Shown: positions 36,388 through 47,646 of the stretch, one piece after another
How the letters are laid out: the number at the start of each line of letters is the position of its first letter
Numbering within the stretch: the first letter of the stretch is position 1
Source of the DNA: Sutcliffiella horikoshii
GTDB taxonomy: Bacteria > Bacillota > Bacilli > Bacillales > Bacillaceae_I
Direction: 5' to 3'
Assembly (NCBI RefSeq): GCF_019931755.1
Contig: NZ_CP082918.1
Span: forward strand, 1,282,001 to 1,346,000
DNA: 64,000 nucleotides
Program-made: the position numbers and the translations under genes
The notes under the pieces: model-generated
Database searches by the model: none
The model's input: the letters and a program-made list of their open reading frames with translations, nothing else
Told to the model about the DNA's origin: nothing

Positions 36388-37368
36388 ATGTCAGCTTTAT
36401 TGGAAGTGAGAAACCTAAAAACTCACTTTTTTAGAAAAAAGCAAGCTATTCCAGCTGTAGATGGTGTAGATATCTCCATTAAAAAAGGAGAGACTGTAGC
36501 ACTCGTTGGAGAATCAGGATCTGGTAAATCTATTACTTCCCTATCTATTATGGGTCTTGTTCCAAGCCCAGGAGGAAAAATCGTTGATGGAGAAATTCTA
36601 TTCGACGGACAGGATCTTGTGAAACTGACAGAAAACCAATTATGTAAAGTTCGCGGAAACGATATTTCCATGATCTTTCAGGAACCGATGACATCATTGA
36701 ATCCTGTTTTAACAATCGGTGAGCAAATTACCGAAGTATTAATTCTTCATCAAAAAATGACTAAAACAGCAGCAATGAAAAAAGCGATTGAAATGTTAGA
36801 AGTTGTAGGATTTTCAAGAGCAGCTGAAATTGTCAATGATTATCCGCACCGTCTTTCAGGTGGTATGAGACAAAGGGTAATGATCGCGATGGCGATGAGC
36901 TGTAATCCAAAGTTATTAATTGCGGATGAGCCAACAACAGCGCTGGATGTTACCATTCAAGCTCAAATACTAGATTTAATGAAAGACCTTAGCCATAAAT
37001 TTGACACTTCCATCTTGTTAATTACACATGACTTAGGGGTTGTATCAGAAGTAGCTGATAGAGTAGTAGTTATGTATTGTGGTCAAGTGGTAGAAGAAGC
37101 GTCAGTTGACGATTTGTTCGAAGAGCCGCTGCATCCATACACAAATGGTTTGATGGGGTCCATCCCTGATATTGAAGGAGATATTTCTCGCCTTCAATCT
37201 ATCGATGGTAACGTACCACCGCCAACCAATTTACCACAGGGCTGTCGTTTTGCCCCACGCTGTCCAAAAGCATTCGATCGTTGTCATAGCGAAGTTCCTG
37301 AACTTCTTAAGCGAAGCGGAAACCGCTCTGTTCGATGCTTCTTATACGAAGGCGAGGAGGCGAAATAA
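36388..37368 (+). CDS. appD: oligopeptide ABC transporter ATPase AppD
   Basis: 326-residue ATPase with Walker A GESGSGKS (about 42-49), the ABC signature LSGGMRQR (about 155) and Walker B LLIADEPT, plus the C-terminal oligopeptide/dipeptide domain with [14 protein letters not shown], which probably binds a metal cluster or metal ion. It pairs with AppF to power peptide uptake. The stop overlaps the appF start (TAATG). Gene order appDFABC equals B. subtilis. Confidence 0.94.
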   Translation: MSALLEVRNLKTHFFRKKQAIPAVDGVDISIKKGETVALVGESGSGKSITSLSIMGLVPSPGGKIVDGEILFDGQDLVKLTENQLCKVRGNDISMIFQEPMTSLNPVLTIGEQITEVLILHQKMTKTAAMKKAIEMLEVVGFSRAAEIVNDYPHRLSGGMRQRVMIAMAMSCNPKLLIADEPTTALDVTIQAQILDLMKDLSHKFDTSILLITHDLGVVSEVADRVVVMYCGQVVEEASVDDLFEEPLHPYTNGLMGSIPDIEGDISRLQSIDGNVPPPTNLPQGCRFAPRCPKAFDRCHSEVPELLKRSGNRSVRCFLYEGEEAK

Positions 37369-38390
37369 TGACTGCAACCGAGATTAAATCAGAAAAGACT
37401 TTAACGGAAACAAGTTCTGACAATATCCTTGAAGTAAGAGGTTTGAAGAAATACTTTCCAATTAAAGCAGGATTATTACAAAAGCATGTAGGGGATGTAA
37501 AAGCGGTTGATGACCTAAACTTTTATATTAAAAAAGGTGAAACATTAGGACTTGTTGGTGAATCTGGATGTGGAAAATCCACAACAGGAAGAACCATCAT
37601 CAGACTATACGAACCTACAGAAGGAAACATCATATTCAAGGGAAGAGATATTGCGACAATGAGTGAAAGCGAACTTAGAAAAACGGTTCGTAAAGACATT
37701 CAAATGGTCTTCCAAGACCCGTTCGCGACGCTTAACCCAAGAAAAACATTAAGATCAATCCTAAAAGAACCATATAACACGCATAACTTGTTCACTAAAA
37801 AAGAGCGTGAAGAAAAAGTGCAAGAATTACTGGCAAAAGTGGGATTAGATCCAAGTTTTATCAACCGTTACCCACATGAGTTTTCCGGAGGACAACGTCA
37901 ACGTATCGGGATTGCTAGAGCCCTTGCCTTAAATCCGGAATTGATTATTGCCGATGAAGCAGTATCTGCACTGGATGTATCTATACAAGCCCAAATTATC
38001 AATCTTATGCAAGACCTTCAGAAAGAAATGGGACTATCTTATATCTTTATCTCGCATGATTTAAGTGTAGTTCGTCATATTAGTGACAGGGTCGGCGTAA
38101 TGTATTTAGGGCGGATGATGGAACTAGCTACCAAGCAAGATTTATATAGTGAACCACTTCATCCTTACACTCAAGCTTTATTATCTGCTGTTCCTTCTAC
38201 TCGCCGCAAAGGGCAAGTGAAGAGAGAGCGGATCGTTCTAAAGGGTGAATTACCAAGCCCGGCTAACCCGCCGACTGGTTGTGTATTCCATACACGATGT
38301 CCAGCAGCAATGGACGTTTGTAAGCAGATTATTCCTCAATTCAAAGAGGTTAAACCAGATCATTTTGTTGCTTGTCACCTATATGAATAG
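37368..38390 (+). CDS. appF: oligopeptide ABC transporter ATPase AppF
   Basis: 340 residues with Walker A GESGCGKS, signature FSGGQRQR and Walker B LIIADEAVSALD, ending with the CVFHTRCPAAMDVC cysteine block. The ATG at 37368 uses the GAGGAGG site inside the end of appD; a TTG at 37335 lacks one. It partners AppD. Confidence 0.94.
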   Translation: MTATEIKSEKTLTETSSDNILEVRGLKKYFPIKAGLLQKHVGDVKAVDDLNFYIKKGETLGLVGESGCGKSTTGRTIIRLYEPTEGNIIFKGRDIATMSESELRKTVRKDIQMVFQDPFATLNPRKTLRSILKEPYNTHNLFTKKEREEKVQELLAKVGLDPSFINRYPHEFSGGQRQRIGIARALALNPELIIADEAVSALDVSIQAQIINLMQDLQKEMGLSYIFISHDLSVVRHISDRVGVMYLGRMMELATKQDLYSEPLHPYTQALLSAVPSTRRKGQVKRERIVLKGELPSPANPPTGCVFHTRCPAAMDVCKQIIPQFKEVKPDHFVACHLYE

Positions 38391-38498
38391 GTGGCAAGTA
38401 CATAAAATATATACCCTTTGAAAGGGGGAGATAATCCAACAGCTAACTTTCTTTACCTTTCATTTTCAGAACATTAAAAAATTTTAGGGGGAGTAAAC

Positions 38499-40190
38499 GT
38501 GAAACAAAAATCATTACTACTTATCGTTTTAACGTTAGTTCTGTCCTTGTTCCTTGCTGCTTGTAGCGGATCGAACAATGCAGGTACAAATACTAACAAC
38601 ACAAACAACACTAACAATGCAGCTGGTGAAAACAATGGTGAAGCGGCTGAAGAAGATGAAGAAGCTACAAATGAGCCTGTACAAGGTGGAGATCTTGTAA
38701 TTGGTTCTACTGGTAGCCCGACAATGTTCAACCCACTTTACTCTGCAGATACTGCAAGTTCTGCAATTGAAGGTTTCATTTTTGACGGATTATTAACGAG
38801 CGACACTTCTTTTGAAACAAAATTGAACATGGCTGAAAGCTGGGATATCTCTGAAGATGACCTAGTTCACACGCTAAAAATCAAAGACGGCATCAAGTTC
38901 CACGATGGCGAAGCTCTAACTGCTGATGACGTTGTCTTCACTCTAAGCATTCCTTTAAACGAAGACTATGATGGTCCTCGTGCTGGTTACTTCGAGAAAA
39001 TCGAATCAGTTGAAAAAGTTGACGATTTAACTGTTAAAGTAACTCTTAATGCTGTAGATCCTACAATCCACATCGCATTAGGTTACCCAATCCTTCCTGA
39101 GCACATCTTAGGAGAAGTTCCAGTTGCTGAACTTGGTGAGTACACTGAATTCAACACTAAAGCCCCAATCGGAGCAGGTCCATTCAAATTCGAAACTTGG
39201 GAAGATGGACAATTTGTTAAAGTTGTAGCAAATGATGACTACTGGGATGGTCGTCCATACTTAGATTCTTTAACTTACCGCATTATTCCTGATGCTGACG
39301 CATTAATGACTGCTTTAGCAGCTGGCGATATCCAATACTATACTGTTCCTTCAACGGACATTGCAACAGTTCAAGAATGGGAAGCTAACGGAGACCTTAA
39401 AATCGAGTCTGGTTTAGCATTATCTTACACTTACTTAGGGTACAACCTACGTAACCCATTATTCCAAGATGTAAAAGTACGTCAAGCTCTTACTCACGCA
39501 CTTGACCGTGAGCTTATCGTTGAATCTGTAATGAACGGTGACGGTGAAGTTGCTGATGTTCCTGAGTCTCCACTTAGCTGGGCTTATGACGAAGATGTTC
39601 CACGTTTTGAGTACGATGTAGAAAAAGCAAAAGCAATGCTTGAAGAAGCTGGATGGACTCCAGGTGCTGACGGAACTCTTGAAAAAGACGGTCAGAAATT
39701 TGAGTTCACTTTAAAAACTAACCAAGGTAACAAAGTTCGTGAAGATATCGCTGTAGTAGTTCAAGAGCAGTTCGCTGAGCTTGGAATCAAAGTTACTCCA
39801 GATATCATGGAATGGTCTGCATTCTTGGCTGACATCGATCCTCCAAAATGGAACTTCGATGCTATCATCCTAGGATGGGCTCTATCTACAGATCCAGATC
39901 CAAGTGGAATCTTCCACTCTAAAGAAATCGAAGAAGGTTTGAACTTCGTTGGTTGGTCTAACCCAGAAGCTGATAAGTTAATGGACGAAGCTAACCTAAC
40001 AATGGATCGTGACGAGCGTGCTGCTAAGATCCAAGAAATCAACAGAATCATTGCTGAAGAGCAACCATATACTTTCTTGTACTATCCAAATGCACACCGT
40101 GCAATGCCTACTGAGCTAGAAGGCTTTGAGTTCCATGCAAGAGATGAGTTCTACAACATCAGCAAATGGTGGTTAAACACAGCTAACTAA
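38499..40190 (+). CDS. appA: oligopeptide-binding lipoprotein AppA
   Basis: 563-residue family 5 solute-binding protein. The lipobox LAAC (Cys22) is followed by an Asn/Thr-rich linker (TNTNNTNNTNN), then the peptide-binding domain. It begins with GTG after TAGGGGGAG. Codon use is strongly biased as in abundant proteins. A hairpin follows before appB, probably to make more binding protein than permease. Confidence 0.94.
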   Translation: MKQKSLLLIVLTLVLSLFLAACSGSNNAGTNTNNTNNTNNAAGENNGEAAEEDEEATNEPVQGGDLVIGSTGSPTMFNPLYSADTASSAIEGFIFDGLLTSDTSFETKLNMAESWDISEDDLVHTLKIKDGIKFHDGEALTADDVVFTLSIPLNEDYDGPRAGYFEKIESVEKVDDLTVKVTLNAVDPTIHIALGYPILPEHILGEVPVAELGEYTEFNTKAPIGAGPFKFETWEDGQFVKVVANDDYWDGRPYLDSLTYRIIPDADALMTALAAGDIQYYTVPSTDIATVQEWEANGDLKIESGLALSYTYLGYNLRNPLFQDVKVRQALTHALDRELIVESVMNGDGEVADVPESPLSWAYDEDVPRFEYDVEKAKAMLEEAGWTPGADGTLEKDGQKFEFTLKTNQGNKVREDIAVVVQEQFAELGIKVTPDIMEWSAFLADIDPPKWNFDAIILGWALSTDPDPSGIFHSKEIEEGLNFVGWSNPEADKLMDEANLTMDRDERAAKIQEINRIIAEEQPYTFLYYPNAHRAMPTELEGFEFHARDEFYNISKWWLNTAN

Positions 40191-40210
40191 TTTAACCCCG
40201 TTTAATGGTT

Positions 40211-40248
40211 GAAAAGAGGGGAGGGGAGTTTCCCTTCCTTCTTTTTTA
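40211..40248 (+). terminator. hairpin between appA and appB
   Basis: GAGGGGAGGGGA pairs with TTCCCTTCCTTC (with G-U pairs) and is followed by TTTTTT. As an intra-operon terminator it would reduce transcription into appBC. A TTGACA at 40264 may belong to a second promoter for appB, but no good -10 was found. Confidence 0.7.
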
Positions 40249-40430
40249 CTGAATGGAATTACTTTGACACAATTTCCACGGCTCGGAAATATACAGTTTG
40301 GAATGACCAAACTTGTATTTCTTTAAATTTGAACACTTTACTGTGCAACGTCGCAAAATGTACAGTATTAAAATAAAAAACACGTTTACTTCTACCTTCC
40401 TAAAGTAAAGACAGAAAAGGAGAATCAGCT

Positions 40431-41381
40431 ATGATCTCATATATCATCCGCCGTTGTTTAATGGCGATTCCCCTATTATTCGGTATTACAGTATTATCCT
40501 TTGCCATTATCCAAATGGCACCAGGTGGTCCTACCTCTTTAATGATGGATCCGAATATTAGTAAAGAAGATATGAAGAAATTTGAAGAACGATATGGATT
40601 AAATGATCCAATACACGAGCAATATTTTACATGGGTATCAAACATGGCGACAGGGGATTTTGGTGAGTCATTAATCCGCCGTGGAGTGCCAGTTAGTGAA
40701 ATGATTATGAATCGTCTGCCTAATACATTATTACTAATGATTGTTTCAACTGTATTGGCAGTAATTGTAGCAATTCCGTTTGGAGTTATTTCCGCTAGAA
40801 AGCAGTACAGTCTAACTGATTATACTGTTACAGTTACATCTTTCCTTGGTCTGGCAACACCTAACTTCTGGATAGGTTTAGTTCTAATCATGGTATTTGC
40901 TGTGCAGCTGCAATGGCTTCCTACCGGTGGGGTAGCTACCTTGAATGCTGAATTCAGCATACTTGATAGAATACATCACTTAATATTGCCTGCATTCGTA
41001 TTAGCAACAGCTGATATGGCAGGGCTAACGAGGTATACACGTTCTAGTATGCTTGAAGTTTTGAAGCAAGACTATATGCGTACAGCAAGAGCAAAAGGAT
41101 TAAAAGAAAACAAAGTAACATATAAACACGGTTTACGTAATGGATTGATTCCAGTAATTACGATTTTTGGTTTAATGCTACCCGGTTTCATTGGGGGATC
41201 GGTTATTGTTGAAAAAATATTTGCTTGGCCTGGTATTGGATTGTTATTCTTTGATTCCGCCTTCCAGCGTGACTATCCAGTAATTATGGCACTAACAGTT
41301 ATCTCAGCGGTCTTTGTAGTTATCGGAAACTTGGTTGCCGATATCCTATATGCAATTTTTGACCCGAGAATTGAGTACTAG
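40431..41381 (+). CDS. appB: oligopeptide ABC transporter permease AppB
   Basis: 316-residue permease with six membrane helices. The EAA-type loop is around [13 protein letters not shown] (about 222). It forms the membrane channel with AppC. AAAGGAG precedes the ATG. Confidence 0.94.
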   Translation: MISYIIRRCLMAIPLLFGITVLSFAIIQMAPGGPTSLMMDPNISKEDMKKFEERYGLNDPIHEQYFTWVSNMATGDFGESLIRRGVPVSEMIMNRLPNTLLLMIVSTVLAVIVAIPFGVISARKQYSLTDYTVTVTSFLGLATPNFWIGLVLIMVFAVQLQWLPTGGVATLNAEFSILDRIHHLILPAFVLATADMAGLTRYTRSSMLEVLKQDYMRTARAKGLKENKVTYKHGLRNGLIPVITIFGLMLPGFIGGSVIVEKIFAWPGIGLLFFDSAFQRDYPVIMALTVISAVFVVIGNLVADILYAIFDPRIEY

Positions 41382-41395
41382 AAGGGGGAACATCG

Positions 41396-42307
41396 ATGCA
41401 AACTCAACCATCAACTCAACCAACTAACCAATCGTTAAACCCCAATATTAAGAAAAAACCTGATACATTAACGAAAATAACGATTAGTAAATTTATGAAG
41501 AATAAACTTGCTGTCATCGGGGCAGTACTTCTCTTCATAATCATCACACTAGCACTATTTGCACCACTTATTGCACAGTTTGAACCGCAAAAGCAAAGCT
41601 TATTGAACAAATTACAGACTCCAGGTGGAGAACATTGGCTTGGAACGGACAGATATGGTCGTGATGTATTTTCACGTATCCTGTTCGGAGCTAGAGTATC
41701 ACTACTAGTTGGATTTGCTTCTGTAGCAGGTTCTATTACAATTGGAACAGTTATTGGTGCGGTTGCCGGTTATTTCGGCGGAAAAATTGATGCAGTTCTA
41801 ATGCGTATCGTAGACGTTATCATTTCCATTCCAACTATTTTCTTGCTAATCACATTGGTTACAATCTTCCAACCAGGTGTGGACAAGCTAATCTTGATCT
41901 TCGCTTTAACTGGATGGACGTTTACAGCACGTCTTGTGCGTGGAGAGTTCTTATCACTTCGTACACGTGAATTCGTTCTTGCTTCCAAAACAATTGGAAC
42001 AAGAAGTCATACAATCATCTTCTCTCATATCCTACCAAATGCGATGGGTCCAATCATCGTATCTGCAACATTAGGAGTAGGGGGAGTTATCTTGGCAGAA
42101 TCCGCGTTAAGTTACTTAGGTTTAGGGATCCAACCGCCAACACCAAGTTGGGGGAACATGCTTCAGGATGCGCAAAACTTTACTATCATGTTAAAACACT
42201 GGTGGTATCCGTTATTTCCTGGGTTAATGATTTTAATAACAGTGTTAAGTTTCAACTTTGTTGGAGATGGATTACGTGATGCACTTGATCCAAAAACACT
42301 TGACTAG
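41396..42307 (+). CDS. appC: oligopeptide ABC transporter permease AppC
   Basis: 303-residue permease. A Gln/Thr/Pro/Asn-rich soluble N-terminus (about 1-25) is followed by six helices; the signature [18 protein letters not shown] (about 80-97) and [10 protein letters not shown] near 250 are typical of DppC/OppC proteins. Last gene of the app operon, 14 bases after appB. Confidence 0.94.
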   Translation: MQTQPSTQPTNQSLNPNIKKKPDTLTKITISKFMKNKLAVIGAVLLFIIITLALFAPLIAQFEPQKQSLLNKLQTPGGEHWLGTDRYGRDVFSRILFGARVSLLVGFASVAGSITIGTVIGAVAGYFGGKIDAVLMRIVDVIISIPTIFLLITLVTIFQPGVDKLILIFALTGWTFTARLVRGEFLSLRTREFVLASKTIGTRSHTIIFSHILPNAMGPIIVSATLGVGGVILAESALSYLGLGIQPPTPSWGNMLQDAQNFTIMLKHWWYPLFPGLMILITVLSFNFVGDGLRDALDPKTLD

Positions 42308-42340
42308 AAAAGCTGAGAGCCGATCTCGGCTTTTCTTTTT
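42307..42340 (+). terminator. terminator of the app operon
   Basis: AAAAGCTGAGA and TCTCGGCTTTT form an 11-bp stem with one G-U pair, a five-base loop and a T run. Confidence 0.85.
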
Positions 42341-42421
42341 GCCTATTTTTAGACGAACTTGTCATTATTTTATTGTCATGTCATAAAATGATAATAATAG
42401 TTTGGACAAGGAGACATTATT

Positions 42422-42460
42422 ATGCTCATAAATAGGAAATATTTTGTGAGAGATGGCTAA
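42422..42460 (+). CDS. possible 12-residue leader peptide
   Basis: MLINRKYFVRDG. The site AAGGAG is eight bases before its ATG, better than any site before the next gene. Its TAA shares a base with the next ATG (TAATG), so ribosomes could reinitiate. Whether the peptide is regulatory or only a delivery device is unknown. Confidence 0.4.
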   Translation: MLINRKYFVRDG

Positions 42461-42687
42461 TGATCAGGGGGATTCTTTTTGTCACTGGGTTTGGCATCTC
42501 GGTTGTTGGCGGAATTAGCACGATTGCATACTTGAATCTATTTGCAACAGGATTAAGTTTAATGGAGTTTTTATTTTTTCTGCTTACCAGGCCAGAATGC
42601 TATCTTTTACCTATTGGTATGATTCTGGTTGCCATCAGCATCTATTTATCTGGCGACCCAAATCCGTCTTTTCGGGACAAAGAGTAG
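42460..42687 (+). CDS. small two-helix membrane protein, 75 residues
   Basis: Hydrophobic segments at about 3-27 and 45-63, with a charged tail GDPNPSFRDKE. It is unrecognised. Its own ribosome site is weak (GAGAG), and its ATG overlaps the stop of the 12-codon frame before it. It lies between appC and yjbA. Confidence 0.6.
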   Translation: MIRGILFVTGFGISVVGGISTIAYLNLFATGLSLMEFLFFLLTRPECYLLPIGMILVAISIYLSGDPNPSFRDKE

Positions 42688-42786
42688 ACTTACGGAAAAT
42701 TAATTGGGTATTTTGGAATAATTATGCACTTCACTGTTCATACTGTTGGATAAATAAAAGAGTAGATGTGAAGTGAGGGGTATGAT

Positions 42787-43536
42787 ATGTTGTATCTTCA
42801 TGACGTATGGGTAAATTGGTTTGAAGGAGAAGAAAACGGTTATAATGTTTGTCATTTTCATGAGTGGAGGAAGGACGATAGTGTAGAATTGTTGGACCAA
42901 GTTCCTCTATTGAAAGTAGATTCTGTTTTGTTTCATTATATTGAAAACGACCTCCAAGAGCTGCCTTCATCTTTGCTGGAAGATATTTTTCAAAAAAGCT
43001 ACATTCGCAAAAACCATGAGAGAATTCAACTGGACTACTGCTTTGTTGTAACAGATGGACAGGGAATATTAGCTGTTGATACGATCGGTTATAATATTCC
43101 AATTCGCAAAAGTAGATTGATTCCACGGCAAGAACAACTAGTATATGATATGGTGGAAAACCATGATTTTCAAATGTATTCTTTCTCACCAACTAGCAAA
43201 TCGCAAAAAGATTATCATATTTTATCCCCATCACCAGATATAATGAACGGTTTGACTAGAAAAGAAAGACAATTGAAGCAACTTCTTTTTATGGCATTGG
43301 ATCAATTAAGGTCAACTTGCAATGTTGCTGAAATTAGATATTGGTATACGGAATGGAACCCTATTCATTACCGAGAAATTCAGTCGATGAGTTTTGAGGA
43401 AGTCTGGTCACAGTTGCTTGAGGAAACAAGGGAAGGTTGGTCTGAAAAACATCAGACATTCTGTGAGCATTTGGTAAAAGGTCAGCCGTTCTTTGAGAAG
43501 TTGTGGGAGTTGGAGCAACACCCGAAAGTTAATTAA
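42787..43536 (+). CDS. yjbA: YjbA family protein (DUF3603)
   Basis: 249-residue soluble protein, [22 protein letters not shown] at the start; matches in length and place (between app and trpS) the B. subtilis YjbA/UPF0736 family. The function is unknown. GAGGGG lies before the ATG. Confidence 0.85.
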   Translation: MLYLHDVWVNWFEGEENGYNVCHFHEWRKDDSVELLDQVPLLKVDSVLFHYIENDLQELPSSLLEDIFQKSYIRKNHERIQLDYCFVVTDGQGILAVDTIGYNIPIRKSRLIPRQEQLVYDMVENHDFQMYSFSPTSKSQKDYHILSPSPDIMNGLTRKERQLKQLLFMALDQLRSTCNVAEIRYWYTEWNPIHYREIQSMSFEEVWSQLLEETREGWSEKHQTFCEHLVKGQPFFEKLWELEQHPKVN

Positions 43537-43559
43537 CTGTCGAATATTTCCGAGGAAAG

Positions 43560-43598
43560 AAAAAGGCTGTCAGAGATTTGCACTGACAGCTTTTTTTA
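43560..43598. terminator. bidirectional terminator of yjbA and trpS
   Basis: GCTGTCAG / CTGACAGC stem with a nine-base loop, flanked by AAAAA and TTTTTTT, between convergent genes. Confidence 0.88.
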
Positions 43599-43605
43599 TT
43601 TGTGC

Positions 43606-44598
<993 letters not shown>

Positions 44599-44657
44599 TT
44601 ATTCTCCTCTTCTTTATAAATAGGTGATGGTTATTTTTACTTTGTATAAAATAATAA

Positions 44658-44780
44658 GTTGATTGCAGTGGAAGGCGCGCAGACTCCCGCGGGAGGAAGG
44701 GACAGGGGAGACCCCGCAACGAAGTGAGGAGGCTCCCGGACCGCCCGCAGGAAAGCGAAGCGCCTGGAACGGAAATCAAC
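44658..44780 (-). repeat. dispersed GC-rich repeat, type 1, copy C (inside the trpS leader)
   Basis: Same element as 5618 and 16973 in the opposite orientation, bounded by GTTGAT and ATCAAC. It sits after the T-box terminator and 63 bases before the trpS start, so it must be part of every full-length trpS mRNA. Confidence 0.85.
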
Positions 44781-44802
44781 GGTTAAGATTTAACACACAC
44801 AA

Positions 44803-45050
44803 AAAGGCCCAATCATCCCTGAAAAAGGGACGAATGGACCGTGGTACCACCCTTATTATTTCACACAAAAAATGCAGAAATCACTTAACCTTGTAACGTA
44901 AGGATACGTCACAGCCTACTAATTTGTTCAGCCGTGAAGCTCAGAAGTCCATTCCTAAACGGTTAGCTGTTTGTTCACACCACCCACAAACTCTCTAAAA
45001 ACTAAGCAGTTTAGTACTACTCTTCATCATTGCTTTTATTGAATAAATAT
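44803..45050 (-). ncRNA. tryptophan T-box leader of trpS
   Basis: On the minus strand: a stem I region with AGAGAG and GGTGTGAA; the specifier TGG (44951 to 44949) in the context GAATGGACTTCTGAG; the T-box AGGGTGGTACCACG (44853 to 44840); and a terminator with 15-bp arms (GGTCCATTCGTCCCT and its partner) followed by TTTTT. Uncharged tRNA-Trp would pair with the specifier and T-box, prevent the terminator and switch trpS on. The UGG specifier agrees with the gene. Confidence 0.93.
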
Positions 45051-45056
45051 TCTTTT

Positions 45057-45085
45057 ATTATAACCATTTCAATGGAAAATATCAA
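45057..45085 (-). promoter_or_regulatory. sigma-A promoter of the trpS T-box
   Basis: TTGATA (45085 to 45080) and a perfect TATAAT (45062 to 45057) are spaced 17 bases. The -35 overlaps the stop codon of the DUF3899 gene. Confidence 0.85.
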
Positions 45086-45459
45086 CTATTGTAATACATA
45101 AATAGCGAAATCAACATACAAAGGAACAACAACAGGGAAGCTACAAAAATATGCTGAGTGGATAGTGGTTGTAATAGTTCAGATGGCGGTCTCATTTCAT
45201 TTCTAATATCTTGTGCTAACTCTTTGTCAGGTTGTGAGGATGCAAAAATTCTTCTGAAACTGTAGGTAATACCATCAAAAAAACCTTTTTGGACCACTAA
45301 TGTAAATAAAGAAATAAAAATAAAGACACTAGAAATGGTAAAGGATGTATTAATGAAGGTCAGCAGGTTAATTTCTCCATAATATATCCAACTTGTGCCG
45401 AATGTCGCTAAAAGTAAAATCAAGAAAAAGATGAGTGAAGATCTAATCGAAATATTCAT
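45082..45459 (-). CDS. DUF3899 membrane protein
   Basis: 125 residues: helices at about 7-25, 33-53 and 100-122, with the conserved stretch FFDGITYSFRRIF near 62. This pattern is that of the DUF3899 family of Bacilli; no function is known. It is transcribed toward trpS but separated from it by the trpS promoter and T-box. Confidence 0.75.
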   Translation of the reverse strand: MNISIRSSLIFFLILLLATFGTSWIYYGEINLLTFINTSFTISSVFIFISLFTLVVQKGFFDGITYSFRRIFASSQPDKELAQDIRNEMRPPSELLQPLSTQHIFVASLLLFLCMLISLFMYYNS

Positions 45460-45802
45460 GCTCCCTCCTATGTAAGAAGTTTAAAATTTGTCATCTAAAT
45501 TGTATTGTAATGAAATGAATAGAATAAGACAAATATAAAGAAACTATAAAAGGAATTACTTGTAAAAGTATAAAGTCAAAAAGATGTAACGTTTGTAATA
45601 TATTTGCAATATTTGAAGCATTATTCACGAAAACTTTATAGGTCTTTCGAACCATTTTTGTAATGAATATGCTTGAAATATCAGTATTTTGTAAAATTGA
45701 CGTTAAATTTATGAATGCACAATGTTTAGAAAACTTGTATAATAAAAATCGTTACCTCGAAACACAACAATTTTCGACATAATTTTCTAGGGGGTTAAGT
45801 AA
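45460..45802 (+). other. AT-rich oppA leader/promoter region
   Basis: 343 bases without a gene. TATAAT at 45738-45743 preceded by TTG is a likely -10 for oppA, but no good -35 stands 17 bases away. Several poly-AT and TTTGTAATAT-like stretches; no known riboswitch seen. Confidence 0.5.
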
Positions 45803-47491
45803 ATGAAAAAGTCAAAATATTTACTTCTTTTAGCGCTTACACTTGTACTTAGTGCTTTCTTAGCTGCATGTGGCGGCGGAAATTCAGCGCAAAACAATGG
45901 AGGACAAGGGGAAACTCCACCAGCAGGTGAAGGAGAACCTACAGGTCCACAAGTACTTAACGTAGTTGATTCTGCAGAGATTCCAACAATGGACTCAGTA
46001 CAAGGTACTGATGCAGTAGCATTCAACGTAATGAACAACGTTTTTGAAGGTCTTTACAGACTTGGAGAAAATGATGAAGTAGTAGAAGGTGTTGCGAAAA
46101 GTCATGAAGTATCCGAAGACGGTCTTACTTATACTTTCACATTACGTGAAGATTCCGTATGGTCAAACGGCGAGCCTGTAACGGCAAACGATTTCGTATT
46201 TGCTTGGCAGCGTGCAGTTGACCCGAACTCTGGTTCTGAATATGGTCCATATATGATGAATGGAAAAATCAAAAATGCTACACAAGTTTCTGCTGGTGAA
46301 TTACCACTTGAAGAGCTTGGTGTAAAAGCAGTTGATGATTATACTCTTGAGGTAACGCTTGAGCAACCAGTTGCTTATTTTGAATCTTTAATGACATTCC
46401 CTACGTTCTTCCCACAAAACCAAAAGTTCTTGGAAGAACAAGGTGACAAATATGCATTAGAAGCTGACACTCTAATCTACAACGGTCCATTCACTTTAGA
46501 CAGCTGGGAGCATGAAGTAGGCTGGACAATGAAGAAAAATGCTGACTATTGGGATGCTGAAACAGTAAAACTTGATGAAATCAACGTTAAAGTTGTTAAA
46601 GAAGTTTCTACTGGTGTTAACTTATACACTGCACAACAAATTGATATTTCTCCTGGTTTAACATCTGACTTTGTAACTCAGTACAAAGAAGATCCAGATT
46701 TGATTTCTTACCTGGAGCCAACTATTTTCTGGTTTAAATTTAACCAAACGAAAAACGAAGCTTTAGCGAATGTTAACATCCGTAAAGCAATTTCTATGGG
46801 CTTCAATAAGCAAGACATGGCTGATTACGTATTAAACAACGGTTCTATTCCGGCAAACTACTCTGTACCTGTTGAATTTGTTCAACACCCTGAAACAGGA
46901 GAAGACTTCCGCGAAAAGAATGGCGATATAAACGCATTTGATGCAGAAAAAGCTAAAGAGCATTGGGAAAAAGGTCTTGAAGAGCTAGGTACTGAGGCTG
47001 TTACAATTGAAATCCTTGGTGGAGACACTGAAACAGCGAAAACTATGCAAGAATACCTTCAAAACCAATTGCAAGAAAATCTTCCTGGTTTAACAATCAA
47101 GTTGAAAGAAGTACCATTTGCTCAACGTCTGGATTTAGATGCAGCAATGGACTATGACATGCAGCTTGCTGGATGGGGTCCTGACTATCTTGATGCGATT
47201 TCTTTCTCTAATCTTTGGATTACAGATGGTGGAAACAACAAGATGGGTTATTCCAACGAAGAGTACGATAAATTATTGAACGACGTAATGACTACGTATG
47301 CGAACGATCCAGTAAAACGTTTTGAAGCGATGCAAGAAGCAGAAAGAATTCTTCTTGAAGAAGACGCTGCGATTGCTCCAATCTACCAACGTGGTACGAC
47401 AAGACTTTGGAAGCCTTACGTTCAAAACGTATACCGTCACAACTTTGGTCCTGACTTCAGCTACAAATGGGCTTACATCAGCGGTAAATAA
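45803..47491 (+). CDS. oppA: oligopeptide-binding lipoprotein OppA
   Basis: 562-residue family 5 binding protein. The lipobox LAAC (Cys23) is followed by a Gly/Gln/Pro-rich linker and the peptide-binding lobes with the PVTANDFVFAWQRAVDP block typical of OppA. Codon bias points to strong expression. In Bacillus, Opp also imports signalling peptides that act on Rap and PlcR/Phr systems. AGGGGG precedes the ATG. Confidence 0.94.
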   Translation: MKKSKYLLLLALTLVLSAFLAACGGGNSAQNNGGQGETPPAGEGEPTGPQVLNVVDSAEIPTMDSVQGTDAVAFNVMNNVFEGLYRLGENDEVVEGVAKSHEVSEDGLTYTFTLREDSVWSNGEPVTANDFVFAWQRAVDPNSGSEYGPYMMNGKIKNATQVSAGELPLEELGVKAVDDYTLEVTLEQPVAYFESLMTFPTFFPQNQKFLEEQGDKYALEADTLIYNGPFTLDSWEHEVGWTMKKNADYWDAETVKLDEINVKVVKEVSTGVNLYTAQQIDISPGLTSDFVTQYKEDPDLISYLEPTIFWFKFNQTKNEALANVNIRKAISMGFNKQDMADYVLNNGSIPANYSVPVEFVQHPETGEDFREKNGDINAFDAEKAKEHWEKGLEELGTEAVTIEILGGDTETAKTMQEYLQNQLQENLPGLTIKLKEVPFAQRLDLDAAMDYDMQLAGWGPDYLDAISFSNLWITDGGNNKMGYSNEEYDKLLNDVMTTYANDPVKRFEAMQEAERILLEEDAAIAPIYQRGTTRLWKPYVQNVYRHNFGPDFSYKWAYISGK

Positions 47492-47529
47492 TATTATACT
47501 GATATAAAAATAATTCTTTTAAAATAGAG

Positions 47530-47566
47530 AAAAAGAGAGTATATTTGAAACATATACTCTCTTTTT
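47530..47566 (+). terminator. hairpin between oppA and oppB
   Basis: AAAAAGAGAGTATAT and ATATACTCTCTTTTT form a 15-bp perfect inverted repeat. It would terminate part of the transcripts after oppA. Confidence 0.85.
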
Positions 47567-47646
47567 CCCTGTAAGGAAATTGTCGAATTTTAGGGAAAAT
47601 TATAAACAATTCGAATTCGACGCATTATTTTTTAGGAGGTGCAGAG

